Source of the DNA: Akkermansiaceae bacterium UBA7890
Lineage (GTDB): Bacteria > Verrucomicrobiota > Verrucomicrobiia > Verrucomicrobiales > Akkermansiaceae
Length of the DNA: 24,747 bases
Reading direction: 5' to 3'
Assembly (NCBI GenBank): GCA_002501065.1
Contig: DLRK01000029.1
Location: forward strand, 1,463-26,209
Shown: positions 7,855-16,874 of the stretch, piece by piece
Numbering within the stretch: the first letter of the stretch is position 1
Layout of the letters: the number at the start of each line of letters is the position of its first letter
Notes under the pieces: generated by a model
What the model was told of the DNA's origin: nothing
The model's input: only the letters and a program-made list of their open reading frames with translations
Databases searched by the model: none
Program-made: the position numbers and the translations under genes

Positions 7855-10203
7855 ATGAGATTATCAAGATTGATCCTGGTGGCTGTGTTCGCCCTGGCGG
7901 GGACAAGCGCCGGAGAGGAGGCGAAGGAGTTCGAGGGAAAGATCGCTCCCCTTCTAAAGGGGTATTGCTACGACTGCCATGGCGACGGTTCGAAGAAGGG
8001 AGATGTCTCCCTGGATGAATTCAAGGATCTCGCCAGTCATCTGGAGGATCAGGATTTGTGGCTACGGGTCTGGAAGAACCTGCGGACCCATCTCATGCCG
8101 CCCGCCAAGGAGGATTACCAGCCCACGCCCGGGGAACGCAGGGCCATCATCTCGTGGATTGAGAAGCACGTCCTGAAACTCGACCCGGAGAACCCTGATC
8201 CGGGGCGGGTGACCATCCGGCGCCTGAATCGGGAAGAGTATCGCAATACAATCGGGGACCTGGTCGGTGTCCGTTACAACGTGGATGATAATTTTCCTCC
8301 CGACGACACCGGGTTCGGATTCGACACGATCGGGGATGTGCTCACTATTTCCCCGCTGCTTCTCGAGAAGTACCTCGCCGCGGCAGAGGAGATCGCGGAG
8401 CTTGCCCTTCCCTCCACGACGGTTCGAAGACAACCGATCATGATTGACCCCGGGACCTTTCGACAACGGGACAACAACCAGCAGAGCGCACGCTTCATGG
8501 AGGCCGACAAGAAGCATACGGTGGGAGTGGATCGGCGTTTCAGCAAATCAGGCCACTACAGTCTGGAAGTGAAATACCGGATTGAAAATGAACGGGGCCG
8601 ACCGCAGGGCCAGACCGCAAGCTGGGCCATTCTCGTCGATGGCAAGGAGCTTGAGAAGGTGGAAGTGAGTGGTGCCGGGAGCTTGCGTGGCGTTTCCAGG
8701 AAGGAGATCGAATTGAACGAAGGAGATCATCGCTTCGAGTTTTCCATCGTCCCGGGGGAACCGGGTGAGGGTGAAGGGACCTGGGGAGTGCGGGTGGAGG
8801 AATGCAGGCTGATCCGCCAGGGCGGCAGCGACTGGGAACGTTACCCTGAGAGCTACCGGCGAATCTTCTTCAAGGGGTTGGCGCCGGAGGGAGAGAAGGA
8901 GAGGGCGGCCTACATGAGGGAGATCGTGGAAGGCTTTGCCACCAGGGCGTTCCGCCGTCCGGCGGAGAAGAGCACGGTGGACCGACTGACCGGGATGGCG
9001 CTGAACCGGACCAGGGAGGAGAAGGCCAAGTTTGTGGATGGAGTGAAACTGGCGGTCACCGCTGTCCTGACCTCGCCGCGTTTCCTCTTTCGCAGTGAAG
9101 TGCAGGCCGAGCCTGATGACCCGGGCAGGGTTGTGGCGGTGGACGAGTTTTCCCTGGCTTCGCGCCTTTCCTACTTCCTGTGGAGTTCCGCACCCGACGA
9201 GGAATTGTCCGCGCTGGCTGCCAGGGGCCATTTGCGCCGGAACCTGCGGGCACAGGTTGACCGCATGCTGGCTGACCCGAAGGCAAACCGCATGGTGAGA
9301 AACTTCGTGGGCCAGTGGCTGCAGGCACGGGACCTGCGCGGCCTGAGCATCGATGTGCGGCGTATCCTGGGGGAACGGAACAAGCGGTTTGCGGAGCGGG
9401 TCTTTGACCAGGAGGTGCGGCGTGACATGGAACTCGAGACGGAGCTCTTCTTCCAGCATGTGGTGCGGGAGAACCGGCCGGTGCTGGAATTGCTCAACGC
9501 GAAGTATTCCTTTCTCAACGAAAACCTGGCCAGGTTCTACGGCGTGCCCGGGGTGAAAGGGCGCACGCATCGCCGGGTGGAGTTCGGGGAGGCTCAGCGG
9601 GCGCGGGGCGGAATCCTGGCGCAGGGGACCTTTCTCATCGTGACCTCTCAGCCGACGCGGACCTCTCCGGTCAAGCGCGGTCTCTTCGTGCTTGAGAACA
9701 TCCTCGGGACGCCCGCGCCGCCGGCCCCACCAGATGTGCCCGAACTGGAGGAGGCGCGCGGGAAACTCAGCAACGCCACGATGCGGGAACTCATGGACGA
9801 GCACCGTCAGAAAGCGCTGTGCAGGTCGTGCCACGAGCGCATGGACCCGATCGGGCTGGCGCTGGAGAATTTCAATGCCATCGGGCAATGGAGGGAGGAA
9901 GAGGACGGCAAGGCCATCGACAGCGCAGGTCAGCTCGTCACGGGCGAGAAATTCTCGAATGTGATGGAGTTGAAGGAGATTCTGGCCAGCTCACGGAAGC
10001 AGGATTTCTATCGTTGCCTGACGGAGAAGATGCTCACCTACGCTCTCGGACGGGGGGTGGAATACTACGATGCCCCAGCCGTGGATTCGATCGTTGCTAT
10101 TCTTGACGGAAAGGGGGGAGGAATGGTGGATTTGATCTATGGAATCGTTGAGAGCACGCCCTTTCAGAAGCGTCGGGGAGATGGTGAGCGCCTCGCAAAA
10201 TAG
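7855..10203 (+). CDS. DUF1592-family planctomycete-type cytochrome c protein
   Basis: Encodes 782 aa, exported by a signal peptide (MRLSRLILVAVFALAGTSAG). Domain order is that of the large PVC-specific family. A PSCyt1 haem-binding segment comes first (Cys38-x-x-Cys41-His42 in KGYCYDCHGDG), then DUF1587 (VTIRRLNREEYRNTI) and an all-beta insert around residues 220-320. DUF1595 (FATRAFRRPAE), DUF1592 (SLASRLSYFLWSSAPD), DUF1588 (GGILAQGTFLIVTSQPTRTSPVKRG) and DUF1585 at the C terminus (EKMLTYALGRGVEYYD) follow. A second CxxCH (Cys656, Cys659, His660 in LCRSCHERMDPIG) lies in the DUF1588-DUF1585 linker. Two c-type haems and a periplasmic or surface location are expected. The biochemical role of the family is not established to my knowledge. 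It is paired, as usual, with a DUF1552 gene 76 bases downstream. The start is fixed by a good ribosome-binding site and the signal peptide. Confidence 0.93.
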   Translation: MRLSRLILVAVFALAGTSAGEEAKEFEGKIAPLLKGYCYDCHGDGSKKGDVSLDEFKDLASHLEDQDLWLRVWKNLRTHLMPPAKEDYQPTPGERRAIISWIEKHVLKLDPENPDPGRVTIRRLNREEYRNTIGDLVGVRYNVDDNFPPDDTGFGFDTIGDVLTISPLLLEKYLAAAEEIAELALPSTTVRRQPIMIDPGTFRQRDNNQQSARFMEADKKHTVGVDRRFSKSGHYSLEVKYRIENERGRPQGQTASWAILVDGKELEKVEVSGAGSLRGVSRKEIELNEGDHRFEFSIVPGEPGEGEGTWGVRVEECRLIRQGGSDWERYPESYRRIFFKGLAPEGEKERAAYMREIVEGFATRAFRRPAEKSTVDRLTGMALNRTREEKAKFVDGVKLAVTAVLTSPRFLFRSEVQAEPDDPGRVVAVDEFSLASRLSYFLWSSAPDEELSALAARGHLRRNLRAQVDRMLADPKANRMVRNFVGQWLQARDLRGLSIDVRRILGERNKRFAERVFDQEVRRDMELETELFFQHVVRENRPVLELLNAKYSFLNENLARFYGVPGVKGRTHRRVEFGEAQRARGGILAQGTFLIVTSQPTRTSPVKRGLFVLENILGTPAPPAPPDVPELEEARGKLSNATMRELMDEHRQKALCRSCHERMDPIGLALENFNAIGQWREEEDGKAIDSAGQLVTGEKFSNVMELKEILASSRKQDFYRCLTEKMLTYALGRGVEYYDAPAVDSIVAILDGKGGGMVDLIYGIVESTPFQKRRGDGERLAK

Positions 10204-10265
10204 GGGATCAGGGACTGTCATTTCTTCAGGGGACGATTTCTGTCCTCAGTTCCTGCGTAATATCG

Positions 10266-10271
10266 TATACT
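10266..10271 (+). promoter_or_regulatory. Possible -10 element (TATACT) for the DUF1552 gene
   Basis: TATACT lies eight bases before the ATG at 10280. Transcription would start at or within one or two bases of the start codon, so the message could be leaderless. No convincing -35 is visible, and the upstream DUF1592 gene may be co-transcribed. This is a weak call. Confidence 0.25.
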
Positions 10272-10279
10272 ACGGGTAG

Positions 10280-11641
10280 ATGAGTGACGTCAGGATCCTA
10301 CCGGGCCGCCGGGCCTTTCTCCGTGGATTGGGAGCGAGTGTCGCCCTTCCCGGGCTGAGTTCCCTGGGAATGGCCCGGGCTGCCGCGGGCGCCCGGGGAG
10401 TGACCGCCAGCGGAGCACCACTGCGCATGGCCTATTTCTACCTTCCCAACGGAGTCATCATGGACAAATGGCGTCCGCAGGAGGGCGGAAAGGAGTTTGT
10501 TTTCAATGAGTCGATGAAGTCGTTGGAAAAGTTTCGCGACGATCTGCAGATCTTAAAGGGGCTTGAGCAGGCAAACGGGTGGGCTGGCCGGGATGGAGCA
10601 GGTGATCACGCGCGCGGGACTGCCACTTTCCTGACGGGTTCGCGTCCCAGGAAGACGGCAGGGGCGGACATCCGGCTGGGGATTTCGGTCGATCAGATGG
10701 CGGCCAATCACCTCGGAAGGGAAACCCGTTTTCCCTCACTGGAACTTTCCTGTGACGGCGTGCGCCAGTCCGGGAGCTGCGACTCGGGCTACTCCTGTGC
10801 CTACCAGTACAATCTTTCCTGGCGTTCCGCGACCCAGCCCATGACCCCCGAGTCAAATCCGCGGCTCGTCTTTGAGCGTCTGTTCGGGGGCGGATCCCGG
10901 TTGGAACGGGAGGAGAACCGTGCCAGGCGCCGGACCGAGCAGCTTTCCATTCTCGACTTTGTCCTCGATGATGCCAAGGCAATGGAAAAACGCCTCGGGC
11001 GGAATGATCAACAGAAGCTTGATGAGTATATGACCGGTGTTCGCGAGATCGAGCAACAGATCGAGAAGGCGGGAAGTTTCGGGCCACCTCCGGATCCGGG
11101 CGTAGCGGCACCTGCCAATGGGATACCCAGGAACTATCACGAGCACATCAGGCTCATGTTCGACATGATGATCCTGGCCTTCCGGACTGACCAGACGCGG
11201 ATCGCCAGTTTCCTGCTCGCCCATGACGGGAGCAATCGTAATTTCCCGACCCACGGAGTAAATGAGGGGCACCACGGGTTGTCACATCACAGGGGCGACC
11301 GGGGCAAGATGGACAAGATTGCCAGGATTGACACCTTCTACCTGGAGCAGTTCGCCTATTTCCTGGAGCGCATGCGCAGCACCAGGGATGTCGACGGCAA
11401 ACCGCTGCTCTACAACTCGATGATCGTCTGGGGAGGTGGACTTTCTGATGGTGATCGACACTCCCACAACGACCTGCCCGTCATCCTGGCGGGACATGCG
11501 GGCGGCAAGTTCACTACTGGACGCCATGTCGATCTCAAGACGGATCTGCCGTTGAACAATCTCTACCTGCGGATGCTCGAAGAGGTTGGCGCGCCGGCGG
11601 GACGCCTCGGCGATTCGACCGGTATCCTGAAGGAGGTGTAG
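10280..11641 (+). CDS. DUF1552 domain protein, Tat-exported partner of DUF1592
   Basis: Encodes 453 aa of the DUF1552 family. The N terminus carries a twin-arginine-type export signal (GRRAFLRGLGASVALPGLSSL, here ending near ARAAAGA), which suggests the protein is folded before export. Family-typical blocks include RMAYFYLPNGV, GDHARGTATFLTG, ISVDQMAANHLG, FPSLELSCDG, RARRRTEQLSILDFVLDDAK, and a C-terminal HDGSNRNFPTHGVNEGHH followed by LPVILAGHAGGKFTTGRHV. The many His and Asp residues in the C-terminal half recall the alkaline-phosphatase/sulfatase-like DUF1501 proteins, but no enzymatic activity can be assigned. DUF1592 and DUF1552 genes are nearly always adjacent in PVC genomes, and this pair keeps that order. 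The two products probably act together outside the cytoplasm. Confidence 0.9.
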   Translation: MSDVRILPGRRAFLRGLGASVALPGLSSLGMARAAAGARGVTASGAPLRMAYFYLPNGVIMDKWRPQEGGKEFVFNESMKSLEKFRDDLQILKGLEQANGWAGRDGAGDHARGTATFLTGSRPRKTAGADIRLGISVDQMAANHLGRETRFPSLELSCDGVRQSGSCDSGYSCAYQYNLSWRSATQPMTPESNPRLVFERLFGGGSRLEREENRARRRTEQLSILDFVLDDAKAMEKRLGRNDQQKLDEYMTGVREIEQQIEKAGSFGPPPDPGVAAPANGIPRNYHEHIRLMFDMMILAFRTDQTRIASFLLAHDGSNRNFPTHGVNEGHHGLSHHRGDRGKMDKIARIDTFYLEQFAYFLERMRSTRDVDGKPLLYNSMIVWGGGLSDGDRHSHNDLPVILAGHAGGKFTTGRHVDLKTDLPLNNLYLRMLEEVGAPAGRLGDSTGILKEV

Positions 11642-11726
11642 GCACTCTGGTTCCAACAGGGAGGGGAGTCGGCGTTTTGCTGGCGCAGGGTGAACTGCGC
11701 GGGTATACAGGACTGATCCGACCCCG

Positions 11727-14700
11727 ATGAGGCTTTCAACCAAGTTGCTTCTCACCACCTGTGTTCCGCCGGCCCTGATCTGGCTGGTGGGTGTCTATGT
11801 GGTGAAGACTTCGCAGGACCAGCTTCGCGGAGCCATTCAGACTGCTGCCATGGCGGAGGTTCGCTCCATGCAGGAGGAGATCGACCGCCTTCTCAGGGCG
11901 CGCACCAACACCTGGGAGAAATTCTCCAAGAACGAGGAGGTTATTGCGGCTCTGGTCAAGTCGAACGAGATGCTGCGCGAAGAGGAGGGCCTCGTTGAGA
12001 AGATCGCGTTGTTGTGGGGTGACGATGAAGAGCGCAGGGCCCTTTCGGACGGGTTCGTGGACCGCTCCCTCTCGCGTGAACTCGGCTCCACTGTCGACAA
12101 GATGACCGAACTGAGCGGGGGCACGGAGATCTTCCGTGAGGTGATGCTGACTAATGCCTTTGGCGGGATCGTGGCCCAGAGCAGTCCCACTGCCGAGTAT
12201 CGGCACGATGGCAGCGTCTGGTGGCAGGAGGCAAAGGCCGGCAGTCGCTACATAGGAGATGTGACCGTAGGCCGGGATGGTGGCCGGCAGGAGGAGGTTT
12301 CCATCGCATTCTGCCGCAGGATTAATGATCAGGAGGGCGAGTTCGTGGGGATCCTGCGCGTGGAGATCAACCTGCAGGAAGTGCTGGACGTGGTCGACTC
12401 ATACGCGCGACGGGGAGGACGGGATCGAGGCATGGTGCTTCTGAACAGCGAAGCTCAGTTGATCCGGATCGGTGGCAGAGGGAGAACCCGGACCCTCTCT
12501 GAGGGGAGCCGCTATCTCGTGCTCAACGAGAGCGGCAGACTGGAGGGCACGCAGGTTCTTGAGAAGGATGCATCCGGACGGGAACAGGTCTACACCTATG
12601 CGGTTCCCCCGGAAGGAGGGATCGTGAGCAGTCTTGGCTGGGTGGCGGTCCACACTGCGGAGGCGGACACCCTGCTCGCTCCGGTCCGACAGTTGCGGAA
12701 CAATGTCATTCTGGCGGCCGCAGTGGCAACCTTTCTGGGAGTGGCGGTAATGCTCTGGGTGGTTTTTCCTGTCTCCCGGAGGATGAAGAGGTTGGTGGAA
12801 GTCACCAAGCAAATCGGGAAGGGAACGAACGAGACGCCCATCCCGGTGGCCGGGCACGATGAGCTATCCGAACTCAGCCACGAGTTCAATCAGATGAGGA
12901 TCCGGCTGCGGGAGGCGCAGGAAAAACTGAGAGAGGCCATGGAGCGTGCCGAGGAGGCCAGCAAGGCGAAGGGTGATTTCCTTGCCAACATGAGCCATGA
13001 AATACGCACCCCCATGAACGCTATCATGGGGATCACGGAACTGACCCTGGGGACGGATCTCACCGAGGAGCAACGTCACTACCAGATTCTCGTGGAGCAG
13101 TCGGCCCAGGCACTCCTCATGCTGCTGAACGACATTCTCGATTACTCCAAGATCGAGGCGGGCAAGCTGGAATTGGAGCGCCGGGATTTTGATCTGCGTG
13201 ACTCACTGGGCGACATTCTCCACACCCTTTCTCCCCGTGCGGCCGAGAAGGATCTGGAGTTGGCCTTCCGGGTGGAGTCTGCGGTTCCCAGGGTTCTGGC
13301 AGGCGACCTGACCCGGCTGCGCCAGGTGATTGTCAACCTGGTGGGTAATGCTCTGAAGTTCACCGACCAGGGTGAGGTTCTGGTAAACGTGGAGACTGGG
13401 AAGAAACTGGATGGACAGATCGAACTTCTGTTCAAGGTGAGGGATACGGGTGTCGGGGTGCGGGCCGACCGGTTGGAAACGATTTTCGAGGTGTTCGAAC
13501 AGGCTGACAGTTCCACCACCAGGGAGTTTGGAGGTTCCGGACTGGGATTGGCCATCTCCAAGCGCATCGTGAAGAAGATGGGAGGCGAAATCTGGGTGGA
13601 GAGCGCGGAGGGAGAAGGCAGTACCTTTCATTTCACGGGAGTCTTTGGGGTGGGGGCGGCAGAAACGAGCGGCGAGGCCGATATCCTGCGATCGCTGGAT
13701 GGACTCCCCATCCTGGTGGTCGACGACAATACAACCCAACGGGAGATCGTGGGCGAAATGCTTCACAACTGGCGAATGACCGGCATCCTCTGTCCGGATG
13801 CGGAGAGCGCCCTGGCCAAGCTGGAGGAACTTGAGAGCGAAGGACAGGAGGTGAAACTGGCGGTCGTCGATCGCGTCATGCCCGGCATGGATGGACTTCA
13901 GCTGGCGAGTCGCATCCGGGAACAGTCGCGTTGGTCGGACCTGCCAATGATCCTGCTGAGATCAGTGAGCGATGGCGCCCCGGGGCAGGAGGTCGATGAA
14001 CTGGGAATCATGAGGGTCGTGAACAAGCCGGTCAAGCAATCGATGTTGCTCGATGCCATCATGCTCACCATGGGAATGGAGGCCAGGTTGCCGCGGCGGA
14101 GGGGTAGCGAGGCCGGGGAGCATCGGAGCGGGATTGGCCCGATGAAGATCCTTCTGGCGGAGGACGGGAAGGTCAACCAACTGGTCGCGGTTCGCCTGCT
14201 TGAAAGGCGGGGGCACCGGGTCACGGTGGTCGAGAACGGACTGGAGGCGGTGGACTGTGCCAGGAAGGAGAACTTCGACGTGATCCTCATGGATATACAG
14301 ATGCCGCTGATGAGTGGATTCGAGGCCTCCCAGGAAATCCGGGAACGGGAGAAGAAGACGGGTGGGTATGTTCCCATCATCGCCATGACTGCGCATGCCA
14401 TGCCCGGGGATCGGGAGGAGTGCCTGAACGCCGGGATGGACGATTATGTCTCCAAACCGATCGAATCGGACGAATTCTACGGGGTGGTGGAGCGCTTTGG
14501 ATCTGGAACTGCGGTCGTGGATGATTCCACCGGGGTGGAGGTGGTTTCCGAGTGCGAAACGGGAGAGGTGCATTGCGACGGAAAGAAACCGGATGAGAGG
14601 GTCTTTGATCCGGACGGATTTCGAAGCCGCATCGGAGATGAGTTGTTGATGTGTGAACTCATCCGCATTTTCGAGGAAGAGTCGGGAGCAATGCGGGAGA

Positions 14701-14954
14701 GTCTCATGGAGGCCGAGCGGAAGGGTGATGCCGGGGCTCTGCGCGAAGCAGCCCACCGCCTGAAGGGCCTGGTGGGGAACTATTGCGCCAGTCGTACATG
14801 GGATTGCGTGACGGAACTGGACGAGCGGGTTGCGGCGGGTGACCTTGCGGTGGCGAGCGAACTGGTGTTCACCTTCGAACGGGAACTCAGATTCCTGGAA
14901 GATGCCCTGCGGGAGTTCCGTGAACTGCTGGAGACCAAGCTGCAGCCTTCCTGA
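11727..14954 (+). CDS. BarA-like hybrid sensor histidine kinase
   Basis: Encodes 1075 aa. A first membrane segment (about residues 5-27) is followed by an extracytoplasmic sensor of about 300 residues, probably a Cache-type domain. A second membrane segment lies at about 327-348, then a HAMP linker to about 400 and a short coiled coil. HisKA carries the phospho-accepting His424 (NMSHEIRTPMNA). The ATPase domain has its N box (RQVIVNLVGNALKF), DTGVGV and GSGLGLAISK. Receiver 1 has Asp715 (VVDRVMPGMDG), receiver 2 (from about residue 806) has Asp856 (LMDIQMPLMSG), and a C-terminal Hpt domain has His1010 (AAHRLKGLVGNY). All phosphorelay residues are intact, so a complete His-Asp-His relay is possible. 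No response regulator with a DNA-binding domain is nearby, so its output target is unknown. It lies 85 bases after the DUF1552 gene on the same strand and could be co-transcribed, although TATACA at 11704-11709 could be its own -10. Confidence 0.95.
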   Translation: MRLSTKLLLTTCVPPALIWLVGVYVVKTSQDQLRGAIQTAAMAEVRSMQEEIDRLLRARTNTWEKFSKNEEVIAALVKSNEMLREEEGLVEKIALLWGDDEERRALSDGFVDRSLSRELGSTVDKMTELSGGTEIFREVMLTNAFGGIVAQSSPTAEYRHDGSVWWQEAKAGSRYIGDVTVGRDGGRQEEVSIAFCRRINDQEGEFVGILRVEINLQEVLDVVDSYARRGGRDRGMVLLNSEAQLIRIGGRGRTRTLSEGSRYLVLNESGRLEGTQVLEKDASGREQVYTYAVPPEGGIVSSLGWVAVHTAEADTLLAPVRQLRNNVILAAAVATFLGVAVMLWVVFPVSRRMKRLVEVTKQIGKGTNETPIPVAGHDELSELSHEFNQMRIRLREAQEKLREAMERAEEASKAKGDFLANMSHEIRTPMNAIMGITELTLGTDLTEEQRHYQILVEQSAQALLMLLNDILDYSKIEAGKLELERRDFDLRDSLGDILHTLSPRAAEKDLELAFRVESAVPRVLAGDLTRLRQVIVNLVGNALKFTDQGEVLVNVETGKKLDGQIELLFKVRDTGVGVRADRLETIFEVFEQADSSTTREFGGSGLGLAISKRIVKKMGGEIWVESAEGEGSTFHFTGVFGVGAAETSGEADILRSLDGLPILVVDDNTTQREIVGEMLHNWRMTGILCPDAESALAKLEELESEGQEVKLAVVDRVMPGMDGLQLASRIREQSRWSDLPMILLRSVSDGAPGQEVDELGIMRVVNKPVKQSMLLDAIMLTMGMEARLPRRRGSEAGEHRSGIGPMKILLAEDGKVNQLVAVRLLERRGHRVTVVENGLEAVDCARKENFDVILMDIQMPLMSGFEASQEIREREKKTGGYVPIIAMTAHAMPGDREECLNAGMDDYVSKPIESDEFYGVVERFGSGTAVVDDSTGVEVVSECETGEVHCDGKKPDERVFDPDGFRSRIGDELLMCELIRIFEEESGAMRESLMEAERKGDAGALREAAHRLKGLVGNYCASRTWDCVTELDERVAAGDLAVASELVFTFERELRFLEDALREFRELLETKLQPS

Positions 14955-14972
14955 AGAGGATCTGGAGAACTG

Positions 14973-15557
14973 TCAGAGAAGAGTGGCCGCAAAGGAACGG
15001 GCGTCCGGGAAGAAGCGGAGGAAGGTTTCTTCAAAGGTGTTGTATTTCCCCAGGAGGTCCTCGATAGAGTCCTTGATGGGCGCCATACGGGGAGAGCGCT
15101 GAGCGATCCGTTCCAGGGTGCGGGAAATGCCCTCAGGGGAACCGTAATTGTGAAGCCAGTTTTCCGAGCGCAGGCGGGGAGCCACCGAGGCCAGTTTCGG
15201 ACTGAGCCAGTCGGGATGGCGTTGCAGCGAGGCATGAACCGCCTCGATGAAGAGGGGAAGTGGTTGCCCGGAATACTCGTGCCAGTGCCGGGACAGGAAG
15301 TGGTCGAAGAAGATATCGACCACGATTCCAGCAAAACGCCTTCGCTCCGGGGCGAGCAGGTTGCGAGCCCGGAGGAACTGCTCGTGGCGGTCCGTGAAGC
15401 GGTCGAGTTTGCGGTGCATGACTATGCCTGCGATGACTTCGACAGGATAGTCCTCCTCCAGGGAGGTGGGGGTGCCCTTCACAAAGTCGCCCAGGAGATT
15501 TCCGATACGGGAGGCATCAGTGGGTCCGGCGAGATAGAGATGGGCGAGGTAGTTCAA
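14973..15557 (-). CDS. acpH: Acyl-carrier-protein phosphodiesterase-like protein (AcpH/YajB family)
   Basis: Encodes 194 aa, almost the same length as E. coli AcpH (193 aa), which removes the 4'-phosphopantetheine arm from acyl carrier protein. The characteristic N terminus MNYLAHLYLAGPT and the LLGDFVKG, GIVMHRKLDRFTD, RRFAGIVVDIFFDHFL and YGSPEGISRTLERIAQRS blocks are all present. These carry the conserved His/Asp residues of this HD-like fold. The start codon is TTG. It is accepted because the family's conserved N terminus begins exactly there and no upstream in-frame ATG is available. The gene is convergent with the kinase gene (18 bases apart) and divergent from the aminotransferase gene. 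The cytoplasmic function is inferred from the family alone. Confidence 0.85.
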   Translation of the reverse strand: MNYLAHLYLAGPTDASRIGNLLGDFVKGTPTSLEEDYPVEVIAGIVMHRKLDRFTDRHEQFLRARNLLAPERRRFAGIVVDIFFDHFLSRHWHEYSGQPLPLFIEAVHASLQRHPDWLSPKLASVAPRLRSENWLHNYGSPEGISRTLERIAQRSPRMAPIKDSIEDLLGKYNTFEETFLRFFPDARSFAATLL

Positions 15558-15626
15558 GACTGAAAGCGATCATCGGTGTTTCGGTCGGGGTTGCAAACCT
15601 TCCCAGGATACGATGTTCTCCCGTTC

Positions 15627-16475
15627 ATGGCAGCGACGGTCTGGATCAATGGCTCCCTGCGAGCCGCGGACGAGGGAGGGATCTCGCCTTTCGATCATGG
15701 GATCACGGTTGGCAACGGAGTGTTTGAAACGATGCTTTCCTGCGCGGGGACTCCCTTTGCCTTCACTCGTCATTACCAGCGGTTGCAACGATCAGCTGGA
15801 ACGATGGGGCTTTCAGTGGGCTCGCTGGAGGAACTCCGGAATGCCAGCCTCGAGGTCCTGCAGGCCAACGGATTGGTTGAGTGCCGGGCGCGCCTTCGCA
15901 TCACGGTGACGGGAGGGCCAGCACCGCTGGGGAGCGAGCGGGGCGAGGCGGGGGAGACCACCCTGGTGGCCGCTTCTCCCACTGCGGAGTGGGGAGAGAC
16001 CGAGGATGTCTGCGTGGTCCCTTATTCCCGAAACGAGAACGGCGCCCTGGCCGGGGTGAAGACTACCTCCTATGGCGAAAATGTGGTGGCGCTGGCGGCA
16101 GCCAGGGTGAAGGGGGCAGGAGAGGCCATCTTTGCCAACACAATGGGGGAACTGTGCGAAGGGACTGGTTCCAATGTGTTTCTCTTCAGTGAGGGACTGC
16201 TGATTACTCCGCCCCTGACGAGCGGTTGTCTGGCTGGGGTGACGAGGGCTCTGGTCATTGAGCTGTGCGAAAAGGAGGGGCTTTTGGTAAGAGAGGAGGC
16301 GGTGCCGGTGGGGGCCCTCGCCCAGGCTGACGAGGCCTTCCTCACTTCAACGACGCGCGAGGTGCAGCCCATCAGGGCGGTGGATGGCGTGGCCCTGCCC
16401 GGTGCCCCGGGTGAAGTGACGTCCCGGATCCAGAGGGCTTTTTGTGCTTTGGTTGGTGAAGAGATGGATCCCTGA
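15627..16475 (+). CDS. Class IV PLP aminotransferase (branched-chain/D-amino-acid/aminodeoxychorismate lyase family)
   Basis: Encodes 282 aa of the fold-type IV PLP enzymes. The N terminus ATVWINGSLRAADEGGISPFDHGITVGNGVFETM is typical in wording and spacing, as is the Schiff-base Lys145 (GVKTTSYGENV). Glu178 (LCEGTGSNVFL) would contact the pyridine nitrogen. The LTSGCLAGVTRALVIELC motif binds the cofactor phosphate, and TSTTREVQPI is the late family motif. Members include branched-chain aminotransferase (ilvE), D-alanine aminotransferase (dat) and 4-amino-4-deoxychorismate lyase (pabC). The sequence does not let me separate them, and no pabA/pabB or ilv gene is adjacent. A start at 15576 would add 17 residues unrelated to the family, so the ATG at 15627 is preferred. 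It ends 12 bases from the convergent toxin gene. Confidence 0.88.
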   Translation: MAATVWINGSLRAADEGGISPFDHGITVGNGVFETMLSCAGTPFAFTRHYQRLQRSAGTMGLSVGSLEELRNASLEVLQANGLVECRARLRITVTGGPAPLGSERGEAGETTLVAASPTAEWGETEDVCVVPYSRNENGALAGVKTTSYGENVVALAAARVKGAGEAIFANTMGELCEGTGSNVFLFSEGLLITPPLTSGCLAGVTRALVIELCEKEGLLVREEAVPVGALAQADEAFLTSTTREVQPIRAVDGVALPGAPGEVTSRIQRAFCALVGEEMDP

Positions 16476-16487
16476 CCGGCAATACGT

Positions 16488-16874
16488 TCACCAGGCACGT
16501 TTGACGCCGTAGTCGTCAAAGATCTCGTTGGGGCTGATGAGGGTGGCACTCTGTTCCAGAGCCTCGGCAACCAGAAGCCGATCGAATGGATCACGGTGGT
16601 GTCCCGGAAGTCGCGCGGTGCGTGCAAGCGCAGCCTGACTGAGGGGCAGGAGTTCGAAACCACTTGATTCCAGGGTTGCATCGAACTCCTCTCCGAGACG
16701 GTAGGGGAGGCGTAGTCTGCCCAGACCGGTCTTGACCGCGAGCTCCCAGGGAGTGACGGAACTGACGAGGGACCGGGAGTCGAGGCTCTCGATGAGACCG
16801 GCTGCAGTCTCGGATAGTTCGGGGGCTCCTTCGAGAAACCAGACCACCGTATTGGAGTCGAGCAGGAGATTCAT
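16488..16874 (-). CDS. PIN-domain toxin (VapC-like, COG3744 type)
   Basis: Encodes 128 aa, the normal length for this PIN-domain ribonuclease subfamily. Visible active-site acids are Asp6 (LLLDSNTVVWFL), Glu44 (TPWELAVKTGLGRL), and Asp95/Asp98 (HHRDPFDRLLVAEAL). The C-terminal block TLISPNEIFDDYGV is the counterpart of the family's TLVT/S-x-D...FxxYGV. The Asp expected after the Thr/Ser appears as Asn116, so the fourth acidic position may be lost or shifted to Glu117. The ATG at 16874 is the natural start. The frame stays open far upstream, but that extension is Pro-rich and unlike any PIN protein. The cognate antitoxin lies upstream on the same strand but 268 bases away, where such pairs usually overlap or nearly touch. 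Activity in this strain is therefore uncertain. Confidence 0.85.
   Translation of the reverse strand: MNLLLDSNTVVWFLEGAPELSETAAGLIESLDSRSLVSSVTPWELAVKTGLGRLRLPYRLGEEFDATLESSGFELLPLSQAALARTARLPGHHRDPFDRLLVAEALEQSATLISPNEIFDDYGVKRAW

Noticed and set aside
8548..9888. Minus-strand open frame (446 codons) opposite the DUF1592 gene
   Set aside because: It is antisense to a well-supported multidomain protein and has no recognisable motifs.
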